Shown piece after piece: positions 49,457-57,883 of a stretch of DNA of 64,000 nucleotides. Below the pieces are notes generated by a model that did not search any database, was not told where the DNA came from, and saw only the letters and a list, made by a program, of their open reading frames with translations. A program made the translations under genes and the position numbers. How positions within the stretch are numbered: the stretch's first letter is position 1; the number at the start of each line of letters is the position of its first letter. The stretch comes from Ramlibacter sp. (GTDB lineage Bacteria > Pseudomonadota > Gammaproteobacteria > Burkholderiales > Burkholderiaceae_C): assembly GCA_021323335.1 (NCBI GenBank), contig JAJTCN010000005.1, positions 1 through 64,000 on the forward strand. Reading direction: 5' to 3'.

Positions 49457-51733
49457 ATGAAAAGCAACAACATGCTGTGGCGCTGGCTCGGATTCGTATT
49501 CGTGCTCTCGTTCGGCGCCCTCGGCTTCTTCGGCTGGCAGATCTACCAGTCGGCGCCGCCCATCCCCAAGGCGGTCGTCAGCACCGACGGCCAGGTCCTC
49601 TACACCGGCGAACAGGTCCAGCGCGGCCAGCAGGTCTGGCTGGCCGCCGGCGGCCAGCAGCAGGGCAGCGTCTGGGGCCACGGCGCCTACCTGGCGCCGG
49701 ACTGGTCGGCCGACTGGCTGCACCGCGAAGCCGTCGCGCTGCGCGACATGCGGACCAAGGCCATCGCCGAAGACCCGGCGGCCCTCAGCGCGGCCGAGCG
49801 CGGCGCCGTCGACGCCGCGCTGAAGGAAGAGATGCGGCGCAACACCTACGACGCGGCCACCGGCCAGGTCACGGTGTCGGCGATGCGCGCGCAGGCCATC
49901 CGCCAGACCGCCGACCACTACATCGCGCTGTTCGGCAACGACCAGACCATGACGAAGCTGCGCTCGCAGTACTCGATGGTGGAGAACAACGTTACGGAGC
50001 CCGCGGACCGCAAAGCGCTGGCCGCGTTCTTCTTCTGGACTTCCTGGTCCGCCAGCACCGACCGGCCGGGGGAAACCGGCCTGTCCTATACCAGCAACTG
50101 GCCGCACGAGCCGCTGGTGGGCAACACCCTCACCGCCTCGGCCGCCGTCTGGTCGATGGTCAGCGTCATCCTGCTGCTGGCCGGCATCGCGGCCCTGCTG
50201 TGGCTGCTGGGCGCCAGCAAGCACGAAGAGGAGCCGCAGCCGCCCAAGACCGACCCGCTCGCGGGAGTGGTCGCCACGCCGTCGATGAAGGCGACGCGCA
50301 AGTACTTCTTCGTGGTGATCGGCCTGATGCTGCTGCAGATCGCCATGGGCATCATGACGGCGCACTATGCGGTGGAAGGCAACGCGCTGTTCGGCATCCC
50401 GCTGGGCGAGGTGCTGCCGTACGTGACCACCCGCACCATCCACACGCAGGTCGGCATCTTCTGGATCGCCACCGCCTGGCTGGCCACCGGCCTCTACCTC
50501 GCGCCCATGCTGGGGGGCAAGGAGCCGAAGTTCCAGCGGCTGGGCGTGGACTTCCTGTTCTACGCGCTGCTGGCCATCGTGGTCGGCTCGACGCTGACCG
50601 GCTGGCTGGGGACGCTGCAGCGCAGCGGCACCGACTTCTCCTTCTGGCTCGGCAACCAGGGCCTGGAGTTCACCAGCATGGGCCGCGTGTGGCAGCTGCT
50701 GCTGTTCGTCGGCCTGATCCTGTGGGCCGTCCTGCTAGGCCGCGCCCTGTGGCCGGCGCTGAAGACGCCCTCGGAAAGCCGCGGCCTGATCGCCATGGTG
50801 TTCCTGTCGGCCACCTGCATCGCGGGCTTCTACGCGACCTCGCTCACGTGGGGCCAGAGCACGCATTACTCGATGGTCGAATACTGGCGCTGGTGGCTGG
50901 TCCACCTGTGGGTGGAAGGCTTCTTCGAGGTGTTCGCCACCGCCGCCATCGCGCTGATCTTCACCAAGATCGGGCTGGTGCGCGCAACCAGCGCCAACCG
51001 CGCCATCGTGGCCGAGACCATCATCTTCCTGACCGGCGGCATCCTTGGCACGCTGCACCACCTGTACTTCACCGGCACACCGACCTCGGTCATCGCCGTG
51101 GGCTCCGTGTTCTCGGCGCTGGAAGTGGTGCCGCTCACGCTGATCGGCCTGGAAGCGCTGCAGACCTGGAGGCGCACGCAGGGCGTGGCCTGGCTGCAGG
51201 CCTACAAGTGGCCCGTGCTGTTCTTCGTGGCCGTCGGCTTCTGGAACACCGTGGGCGCGGGCCTGCTGGGCTTCGCCATCAACCCGCCGGCCTCGCTGTA
51301 CTACGTGCAGGGCCTGAACATGACGCCCGCGCACGGCCACGCCGCCCTGTTCGGTGTCTACGGCATGCTGGGCATCGGCCTGATGCTGTTCTGCCTGCGC
51401 GGCCTCTACGCCCGCCACCTGCACGCGGACGGCCTGCTCAAGCCCGCCTACTGGGGCCTGAACATCGGGCTGGCGATGATGGTCTTCCTGTCGCTGCTGC
51501 CCGCCGGCATCTACCAGGCGTGGGCGAGCATCACCAGCGGCCTCTGGTACGCCCGGTCGCCGGAGATCGTCCATTCGCCGGTGATGGAAGCGCTGGTCTG
51601 GATGCGCGTGCCCGGCGACGTGCTGTTCGCCATCGGCGCCGGTTTCCTCGCCCTCTACGGCCTGCGGCTGTTGCGGCCCGGCGGCCGGCGCCAGCCGGCA
51701 TCACTGCCCGGAGCCGCCTCGGCGGGCCGGTAA
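49457..51733 (+). CDS. norB: Quinol-dependent nitric oxide reductase (qNor)
   Basis: GQQVWLAAGGQQQGSVWGHGAYLAPDWSADWLHREAV; multi-TM heme-copper core YWRWWLVHLWVEGFFEVFATAAIALIF; LHHLYFTGTP. Confidence 0.95.
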   Translation: MKSNNMLWRWLGFVFVLSFGALGFFGWQIYQSAPPIPKAVVSTDGQVLYTGEQVQRGQQVWLAAGGQQQGSVWGHGAYLAPDWSADWLHREAVALRDMRTKAIAEDPAALSAAERGAVDAALKEEMRRNTYDAATGQVTVSAMRAQAIRQTADHYIALFGNDQTMTKLRSQYSMVENNVTEPADRKALAAFFFWTSWSASTDRPGETGLSYTSNWPHEPLVGNTLTASAAVWSMVSVILLLAGIAALLWLLGASKHEEEPQPPKTDPLAGVVATPSMKATRKYFFVVIGLMLLQIAMGIMTAHYAVEGNALFGIPLGEVLPYVTTRTIHTQVGIFWIATAWLATGLYLAPMLGGKEPKFQRLGVDFLFYALLAIVVGSTLTGWLGTLQRSGTDFSFWLGNQGLEFTSMGRVWQLLLFVGLILWAVLLGRALWPALKTPSESRGLIAMVFLSATCIAGFYATSLTWGQSTHYSMVEYWRWWLVHLWVEGFFEVFATAAIALIFTKIGLVRATSANRAIVAETIIFLTGGILGTLHHLYFTGTPTSVIAVGSVFSALEVVPLTLIGLEALQTWRRTQGVAWLQAYKWPVLFFVAVGFWNTVGAGLLGFAINPPASLYYVQGLNMTPAHGHAALFGVYGMLGIGLMLFCLRGLYARHLHADGLLKPAYWGLNIGLAMMVFLSLLPAGIYQAWASITSGLWYARSPEIVHSPVMEALVWMRVPGDVLFAIGAGFLALYGLRLLRPGGRRQPASLPGAASAGR

Positions 51734-51739
51734 GCAAGG

Positions 51740-51764
51740 GGGCCGGCGCATGCCGGCCCTTTTT
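51740..51764 (+). terminator. Rho-independent terminator between norB and nsrR-like gene
   Basis: GGGCCGGC-gcat-GCCGGCCC-TTTTT. Confidence 0.85.
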
Positions 51765-51782
51765 CCTCGCGAAGGAGCGATC

Positions 51783-52250
51783 ATGAAACTCACGACCTTC
51801 ACCGATTACAGCCTGCGCGTGCTGATCTACCTGGCCGTGCAGCCCGGCCAGCGCGCCACCATCGGGCAGATCGCCGCCGCCTTCGACGTCTCGGACAACC
51901 ACCTCGTGAAGGTGGTTCACTTCCTGGGCAGGCACGGCTGGCTCCACAACGTACGCGGCAAGGGCGGCGGCATGGAGCTGGCGCGGCTGCCGCGCGACAT
52001 CGTGGTGGGCCAGGTCGTCCGGGAAACGGAAGGCAAGGGCCCATTGGCGGAATGCTTCACCGAGCACGGCGGCGACTGCGCCATCGCGCCGCAGTGCCGG
52101 CTGCGCGACGTGCTCGAGGAGGCGGCGGCGGCGTTCTACCGCGTGCTGGACGGCTATTCGCTGGCCGACCTCGTCGCCAACCGGTCGCAGCTCGCCCGCA
52201 TCCTGTTCCATGACCTGCGCCCGCATCCGCACAAGGAAGAAGCAACATGA
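51783..52250 (+). CDS. nsrR: Rrf2 family regulator, NsrR-like
   Basis: MKLTTFTDYSLRVLIYLAVQPGQRATIGQIAAAFDVSDNHLVKVVHFLGRHGWLHNVRGKGGGMELA; cysteines ECFTEHGGDCAIAPQCRL. Confidence 0.9.
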   Translation: MKLTTFTDYSLRVLIYLAVQPGQRATIGQIAAAFDVSDNHLVKVVHFLGRHGWLHNVRGKGGGMELARLPRDIVVGQVVRETEGKGPLAECFTEHGGDCAIAPQCRLRDVLEEAAAAFYRVLDGYSLADLVANRSQLARILFHDLRPHPHKEEAT

Positions 52251-52579
52251 GCGAGGAGCGCTTTCCCTACGACGGGCCGGCGGAACTGCTGCCGGTGGTC
52301 ACCGCCGCACTGGAGCGGGTGGTGGATCCGGAGGTGGCCCTCAACATCGTGGACGTCGGCCTGGTGTACGGCGTGCGCGTGAAGGACGGGCGGCTCGACG
52401 TCGACGTCACCATGACCTCGGCCGCCTGCCCGGTGACCGACGTCATCATCGGCGACATCGAGGACGAGCTCGACCGCGCCCTGCCCCCGGAACTGAAGCT
52501 GCACGTCGAACTGGTCTGGGAGCCGCCATGGACCTCGGAACGCCTGAGCGGGAGCGCCAGGCGCTTCATGGGGTGGTGA
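52247..52579 (+). CDS. DUF59/MIP18-family metal-sulfur cluster assembly factor
   Basis: VVTAALERVVDPEVALNIVDVGLVYGVRVKDGRLDVDVTMTSAACPVTDVI. Confidence 0.9.
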   Translation: MSEERFPYDGPAELLPVVTAALERVVDPEVALNIVDVGLVYGVRVKDGRLDVDVTMTSAACPVTDVIIGDIEDELDRALPPELKLHVELVWEPPWTSERLSGSARRFMGW

Positions 52580-53685
52580 CGCCCAGGCGCGTCGCGGGCG
52601 TCCTGCTGGCCGCCGGCGTGGCCGCGGCCCTGCTGGCGGGCGTGGCCGGCGGCCTGGCGCGTGTCGGCGTCGTTCCCGCCATGCTGGCGGAGGCCGGCTG
52701 GCTGCCACGCGCGGCGCTCGCGCACGCCGCCCTCATGGTCTGCGCCTTCATGGGCACCGTCATCGGCGTCGAACGCGCCGTGGCCGCGCGCCACCCGCTC
52801 GCGTGGCTCTCACCCATCGCCTCCGCGGCCTCCGGCGCCTGCCTCCTGGCCGGTGCGGACGCTGCGGCGGGCCTGCTGCTGGCCGCGGCCGGCGTGGCCT
52901 TCACCGCGGTGAACGTCTTGCTGGTGCGGCGGCAACCGGCCGCGCACACCGCCTTGCTGCTGGTGAGCGCACTGGCCTGGCTGGCGGGCAACCTGCTGTT
53001 CGCCGCGGGTGCGTCGGGCGGGGCCGTGCTGCCGTGGTGGTTCGCCTTCCTCATCATCACCATCGCCGCCGAACGGCTGGAGATGACGCGGCTGATGCGC
53101 CGCCGGCCCGGCGCGCAGGCTTCGCTGCAGGCGGTGCTGGGGCTGATGCTGCTGGGGGCCGCGGCCTCCGGTCCCTGGCCGCTGGCCGGCGGACTGCTGT
53201 ACGGCGCCGCGCTGGTGGCGCTGGCCGCCTGGCTGGTCGTCTTCGACATCGCGCGCCGCACGATCCGCGCCGAGGGACTGCCGCGCTACATGGCGGTGTG
53301 CCTGCTGGGTGGCTATGGCTGGCTGGCCGTCGGGGGCCTCTGCTGGATGGCCACCGCGGCCGGCCTGCCGGCACGCGATGCCGCGCTGCATGCGATCGGC
53401 CTGGGCTTCATCGTCAGCATGATGATGGGCCACGCGCCGGTCATCCTGCCGGCCATCGCCCGGATCAAGCTGCTGTTCGGGCCGGTCTTCTATGTTCCGC
53501 TCGCGGTCCTGCACGGCTCGCTGCTGCTGCGGCTGCTGGCGGGCGCCACCGACCTGCGCTGGCGGGCCGACGGCGCGCTGTTCAACGCGCTGGCGCTGGC
53601 GCTGTTCGCGGCCACGGCCGTGGGCGCCGCTTTCGCCTGGAAGCGCCGCCACGGCGGCCGCCAGGCTCCGACGAGGACTCCATGA
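52528..53685 (+). CDS. Multi-pass membrane protein (NnrS-associated)
   Basis: Highly hydrophobic; overlaps the DUF59 gene by 52 bp and abuts an NnrS-family gene. Confidence 0.7.
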   Translation: MDLGTPERERQALHGVVTPRRVAGVLLAAGVAAALLAGVAGGLARVGVVPAMLAEAGWLPRAALAHAALMVCAFMGTVIGVERAVAARHPLAWLSPIASAASGACLLAGADAAAGLLLAAAGVAFTAVNVLLVRRQPAAHTALLLVSALAWLAGNLLFAAGASGGAVLPWWFAFLIITIAAERLEMTRLMRRRPGAQASLQAVLGLMLLGAAASGPWPLAGGLLYGAALVALAAWLVVFDIARRTIRAEGLPRYMAVCLLGGYGWLAVGGLCWMATAAGLPARDAALHAIGLGFIVSMMMGHAPVILPAIARIKLLFGPVFYVPLAVLHGSLLLRLLAGATDLRWRADGALFNALALALFAATAVGAAFAWKRRHGGRQAPTRTP

Positions 53686-54878
53686 CCAACTTCCTGAACA
53701 TCGAAGAGCCGGCCTCGCGCCGCGCCCCGCCGCCGCGCTTCGCGTTGTGGCAACTGGGCTTCCGCCCCTTCTACCTGCTGGCCAGCACCTTCGCGGCCGC
53801 CTCGGTCGCGCTCTGGGCGCTGCAATTCGCGGGATGGCTTCCCCTGGCCTACCTGCAGGGGCCGCTGTGGCACGCGCACGAGATGCTGTTCGGCTTCACG
53901 CTGGCGGTCGTCGTCGGCTTCCTGCTCACCGCCGGCCGCAACTGGACCAACCGGCCGACCCTCAGCGGCGGGCCGCTGGCCGCCCTCGCGCTGCTCTGGC
54001 TGGCGGGCCGCGTGCTGGTGCTTACGCCTTTCGGCTGGGCCGCCGCGCTGGTCGCCAGCGCGTTCCCGCTGGCCGCCGCCGTCGCGCTGGGCATCCCCTT
54101 CTATGCCGCCCGCAGCAAGCGCAACTACTTCTTCGTCGGCTTGCTGGTGCTGCTGTCGCTGGCGACCTTCTTCGTGCACCTGGGACAGCTGGGGGTGGTG
54201 GCGCTGCCCGCCTGGGCCGGCATCCAGGTGGCGCTGGATGCGGTGCTGTTCATCCTGTGCGTGATGGGCGGCCGGGTGATCCCCATGTTCACCAACAACG
54301 GCGTGCCGGGCACGCGGGCGCGGCGGGTCGAGTGGCTGGACAAGGCGGCCCTCGGCGCCGTGCTGGCCCTGCTCGCGGCGGACCTGCTGCAACTGCCGGC
54401 CGGCACGATCGCCGTGGTGGCCGCGCTGGCCGCCGCGGCGCACCTGGCGCGCTGGTCGCTGTGGCAGCCCTGGCGGACGCTGCGCACCCCGCTGGTCTGG
54501 GTGCTGCACCTTGCCTACCTCTGGATCCCGCTGCACCTGGCGCTGCGCGCGCTGGCCGCCTTCAGCCTCGTGCCTGCTTCGACCGCCACCCACGCACTGA
54601 CGGTCGGCGCGGTCGGCGGGCTGGTCATCGGCATGATGACCCGCACGGCCCGCGGCCACACGGCACGCGAACTGCGCGCCGACGGCTTCGACGTGGCCTG
54701 CTACGTCCTGGTGTCCCTGTCCGCCGTGGTGCGCGTGGCCCTGCCCCTGGTGCTGCCGGCGCAGATGCTCGTGGCCGTGCTCGCGTCCGCCGCCCTCTGG
54801 TCCGCCGGTTTCGGGCTCTACGCGCTGCGCTATTGGAGCGTCCTCACCGGGCCGCGGCTGGACGGCCGCCCCGGCTGA
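53682..54878 (+). CDS. nnrS: NnrS family protein
   Basis: FALWQLGFRPFYLLASTFAAASVALWALQFAGWLP...WHAHEMLFGFTLAVVVGFLLTAGRNWTNRPTLSG...GGRVIPMFTNNGVPG. Confidence 0.93.
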   Translation: MTNFLNIEEPASRRAPPPRFALWQLGFRPFYLLASTFAAASVALWALQFAGWLPLAYLQGPLWHAHEMLFGFTLAVVVGFLLTAGRNWTNRPTLSGGPLAALALLWLAGRVLVLTPFGWAAALVASAFPLAAAVALGIPFYAARSKRNYFFVGLLVLLSLATFFVHLGQLGVVALPAWAGIQVALDAVLFILCVMGGRVIPMFTNNGVPGTRARRVEWLDKAALGAVLALLAADLLQLPAGTIAVVAALAAAAHLARWSLWQPWRTLRTPLVWVLHLAYLWIPLHLALRALAAFSLVPASTATHALTVGAVGGLVIGMMTRTARGHTARELRADGFDVACYVLVSLSAVVRVALPLVLPAQMLVAVLASAALWSAGFGLYALRYWSVLTGPRLDGRPG

Positions 54879-54901
54879 GCCGGGATTCCTTGCGCCAGCG
54901 C

Positions 54902-54926
54902 AAAGGTGTTTTTGCGATACACCTTT
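54902..54926. promoter_or_regulatory. Unassigned palindrome AAAGGTGT-N9-ACACCTTT in the nirK promoter region
   Basis: Perfect 8-bp arms immediately upstream of an FNR-type box. Confidence 0.5.
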
Positions 54927-54929
54927 CGT

Positions 54930-54943
54930 TTGAGCTGGATCAA
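54930..54943. promoter_or_regulatory. FNR/DNR-type box TTGAGctggATCAA upstream of nirK
   Basis: One-mismatch FNR box about 100 bp upstream of the nirK ATG. Confidence 0.65.
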
Positions 54944-55045
54944 TAGCGGCGCGGGCACCTCGCCCTACATTCATTTCAACGGTTCACGAGATCGTTGGTC
55001 CCGCGGGGGCCCTACCCGCGAATGAAGAAGAAAGAGGTTAGGAAA

Positions 55046-56527
55046 ATGTCCCGTTCGTTCGCTCCCATCGCCTATGCGGTCGCCGTCCTGTTCGTTTCGG
55101 CTCCGCTGATCGGCTCCGTCGGGGCCACCGTCATCGCCAGGAACGCCGCGAACAAGCCGTCCGCGACCGCGCCTGCGGCGAAGCAGGGCGCGGTGCACAA
55201 GATCGTGCTGAAGACCGGCATGGCCAACGGCAAGATGGTCTACATGGACGCCAAGGGCACCGTCAATCCCACCCTCAAGGGCAACGTCGGCGACACCATC
55301 GAGATCACCATCACCAGCGGTGAAGGCGCCCAGCACGACATCGTGGCGGACGGCGTGTTCAAGTCCCCGATGTTCGACGGCAAGAGCGCGCCGACCAAGG
55401 TCACCTTCAAGCTCACCCAGTCCGGCAAGTTCACCTACTACTGCTCGGTCCCCGGCCACCGCCAGATCGGCATGGAGGGCCTGCTGGAAGTGACCGGCCC
55501 GGCCGACTCCTCCGCCAAGGCCCCCGCCGCGCCCGCCACGGCGGTGATCGGCGCGGCTCCCGCCGCCGGCCCCATTGCTCCCGCGTCCACGAAGGCCGTG
55601 AGCATCTCGCAGGATCCCAACGCCGTGCCGAGTCCCCTGGGCAACCGGCCGCCGCAACTGGTGAAGTACGCGATCGAGACGGTCGAACTGGACGGCAAGC
55701 TCGACGACGGCACGACCTTCACCTACTGGACCTTCGCCAAGAAGGTGCCCGGCCCGATGCTGCGCGTGAAGGAAGGCGACACGATCGAGCTGGCGCTGAC
55801 CAACCGCAAGGACAGCAAGGCCGTGCACTCCATCGACCTGCACGCCACCACCGGCGGGCTGGGCGGCGGCGAGCACACGCAAGTGGCTCCCGGCGAAACC
55901 AAGACCATCACCTGGAAGGCGCTGAACCCCGGCCTGTACGTGTACCACTGCGCCACGCCGTCGGTGGCCCACCACATCTCCGCCGGCATGTACGGCCTGA
56001 TCCTGGTCGAGCCCAAGGGCGGACTGCCCAAGGTGGACAAGGAGTTCTACGTGATGCAGGGCGACCTGTACACCAACCACAAGTTCGGCACCAAGGGCCA
56101 CCACGAGTACAGCCACGACAAGGCCGGCGACGAGCTGCCCAGCTACTACACCTTCAACGGCTCCGTCGGCGCCCTGGGCAAGGAGCACAGGATGGAGGTG
56201 AACGTCGGCCAGACCGTGCGCGTGTACTTCGGCGTCGGCGGCCCGAACAAGGTCTCCTCGTTCCACGTGATCGGCGAGATCTTCGACAAGGTGTACAGCG
56301 AAGGCTCCACCAACACCGTGAAGGAGAACGTGCAGACCACGCTGGTGCCTGCCGGCGGCGCGACCATCGTCGACTTCAAGGTGCAGCACCCCGGCAAGTA
56401 CATCCTGGTCGACCACGCGCTGTCCCGCGCCGGCAAGGGCCTCGCCGGCATCCTGGAAGTCAAGGGCAAGGCCGACGCCACCGTGTACAAGTCCTCCGAC
56501 AAGGGCATGACCGACATGGCGCACTGA
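55046..56527 (+). CDS. nirK: Copper-containing nitrite reductase with fused N-terminal cupredoxin domain
   Basis: N-terminal cupredoxin QHDIVADG...TYYCSVPGHRQIGMEG; NirK HSIDLHATTGGLGGGEHTQVAPGE, YVYHCATPSVAHHISAGMYGLILVEP, SSFHVIGEIFD. Confidence 0.94.
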   Translation: MSRSFAPIAYAVAVLFVSAPLIGSVGATVIARNAANKPSATAPAAKQGAVHKIVLKTGMANGKMVYMDAKGTVNPTLKGNVGDTIEITITSGEGAQHDIVADGVFKSPMFDGKSAPTKVTFKLTQSGKFTYYCSVPGHRQIGMEGLLEVTGPADSSAKAPAAPATAVIGAAPAAGPIAPASTKAVSISQDPNAVPSPLGNRPPQLVKYAIETVELDGKLDDGTTFTYWTFAKKVPGPMLRVKEGDTIELALTNRKDSKAVHSIDLHATTGGLGGGEHTQVAPGETKTITWKALNPGLYVYHCATPSVAHHISAGMYGLILVEPKGGLPKVDKEFYVMQGDLYTNHKFGTKGHHEYSHDKAGDELPSYYTFNGSVGALGKEHRMEVNVGQTVRVYFGVGGPNKVSSFHVIGEIFDKVYSEGSTNTVKENVQTTLVPAGGATIVDFKVQHPGKYILVDHALSRAGKGLAGILEVKGKADATVYKSSDKGMTDMAH

Positions 56528-56549
56528 GCATTGACCGCGCTTTCGGCGA

Positions 56550-56575
56550 AGCCCGCGCAAGCCGCGGGCTTTTTT
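56550..56575 (+). terminator. Rho-independent terminator after nirK
   Basis: AGCCCGC-GCAAGCC-GCGGGCTTTTTT. Confidence 0.85.
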
Positions 56576-56659
56576 CTTGATCGACAGCAAACCGGGTGCG
56601 GGCTTGCACCGTTAGCCTTGCCAGCAGGAGCCGGCCCGTGCCGGCATGACGTGGACACG

Positions 56660-57883
56660 ATGCACCAATTCTCCGAATCCCAACCCGCCGGCGCCGCCGG
56701 CCTGCAACCGTGGCGGTTCCGCGGTCGAACGCTCCTGCCCATCGTGCAGGGCGGCATGGGGGTCGGCGTTTCGGCCGGCCGCCTGGCCGGCACCGTCGCT
56801 TCGTTCGGCGGCGTCGGTACCATTTCCTCCGTGGACCTGCGCCGCCTCCATCCCGACCTGATGGAACGGACCGCGCACCTCGAAGGCCCGGAGGCCAAGG
56901 CGGTGATCGACGCTGCCAACCGCGAAGCCCTCGACCGCGAGATCGCGAAGGCACGCATCCTCTCCGGCGGCCGCGGCCTGATCGCCGTCAACGTGATGAA
57001 GGCCCTCGAGCAATACGAAACCTACGTGCGGCAGGCGCTGGAAAGCGGCGCCGACGCGCTGGCGGTGGGCGCCGGCCTGCCGCTGGACCTGCCGGAGCTG
57101 GCCAGGGACTTTCCGCACGTGGGGCTGATCCCGATCCTGTCCGACGCGCGCGGCGTGCAGCTCGTGGTGCGCAAGTGGGAGAAGAAGGGCCGGCTGCCCG
57201 ACGCGATCGTGCTGGAGCATCCGCGGCTGGCGGGTGGTCACCTCGGCGCCGGCAAGCTGGCGGATATCAACGACACCCGCTTCGACTTCGAAGTCTGCGT
57301 GCCCGAAGTGCTGGCGTTCTTCCGCCAGGCCGGGCTGGAAGGCCGCATCCCGCTGATCGCCGCGGGCGGAATCTCGTCCCACGAACAGGTGCTGCACCTG
57401 CAGGGACTGGGCGTGTCCGCGGTGCAGCTCGGCACGGCCTTCGCCGTCACCACCGAGAGCGATGCCAGCGAGGCCTTCAAGCAGCTGCTGGCCGGCGCCG
57501 GGCCCGAAGACCTGGTGGAGTTCACCAGCGTCGCCGGCCTGCCGGCCCGCGCGGTACGCACGCCCTGGCTGAACCGGTACCTGCAGCTGCAGGAGCGCAT
57601 GCAGAAGGCGGCGCACGTCAAGCCCCACTGCACCATGTGGTTCGACTGCCTGGCCCACTGCGGCCTGCGCGACGGCAACCCGGCCTGGGGCCAGTTCTGC
57701 ATCGACAAGGTCCTGGGCCACGCACTGGACGGGGATGTCCGCAAAGGCCTATTCTTCAGGGGCGCGGGCCGGCTGCCTTTCGGCAAGCAGATCCGTCCCG
57801 TGCGGGACCTGCTGAACTGCCTGCTCGGTGGCCTGGTGCCGCCGACGCCGTCCGCCCTGACCCTCGAGGTGCAAGCCGCATGA
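56660..57883 (+). CDS. Nitronate monooxygenase (2-nitropropane dioxygenase family)
   Basis: LLPIVQGGMGVGVSAGRLAGTVASFGGVGTISS...LAGGHLGAGKL...IPLIAAGGISSHEQVLHLQGLGVSAVQLGTAF. Confidence 0.9.
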   Translation: MHQFSESQPAGAAGLQPWRFRGRTLLPIVQGGMGVGVSAGRLAGTVASFGGVGTISSVDLRRLHPDLMERTAHLEGPEAKAVIDAANREALDREIAKARILSGGRGLIAVNVMKALEQYETYVRQALESGADALAVGAGLPLDLPELARDFPHVGLIPILSDARGVQLVVRKWEKKGRLPDAIVLEHPRLAGGHLGAGKLADINDTRFDFEVCVPEVLAFFRQAGLEGRIPLIAAGGISSHEQVLHLQGLGVSAVQLGTAFAVTTESDASEAFKQLLAGAGPEDLVEFTSVAGLPARAVRTPWLNRYLQLQERMQKAAHVKPHCTMWFDCLAHCGLRDGNPAWGQFCIDKVLGHALDGDVRKGLFFRGAGRLPFGKQIRPVRDLLNCLLGGLVPPTPSALTLEVQAA

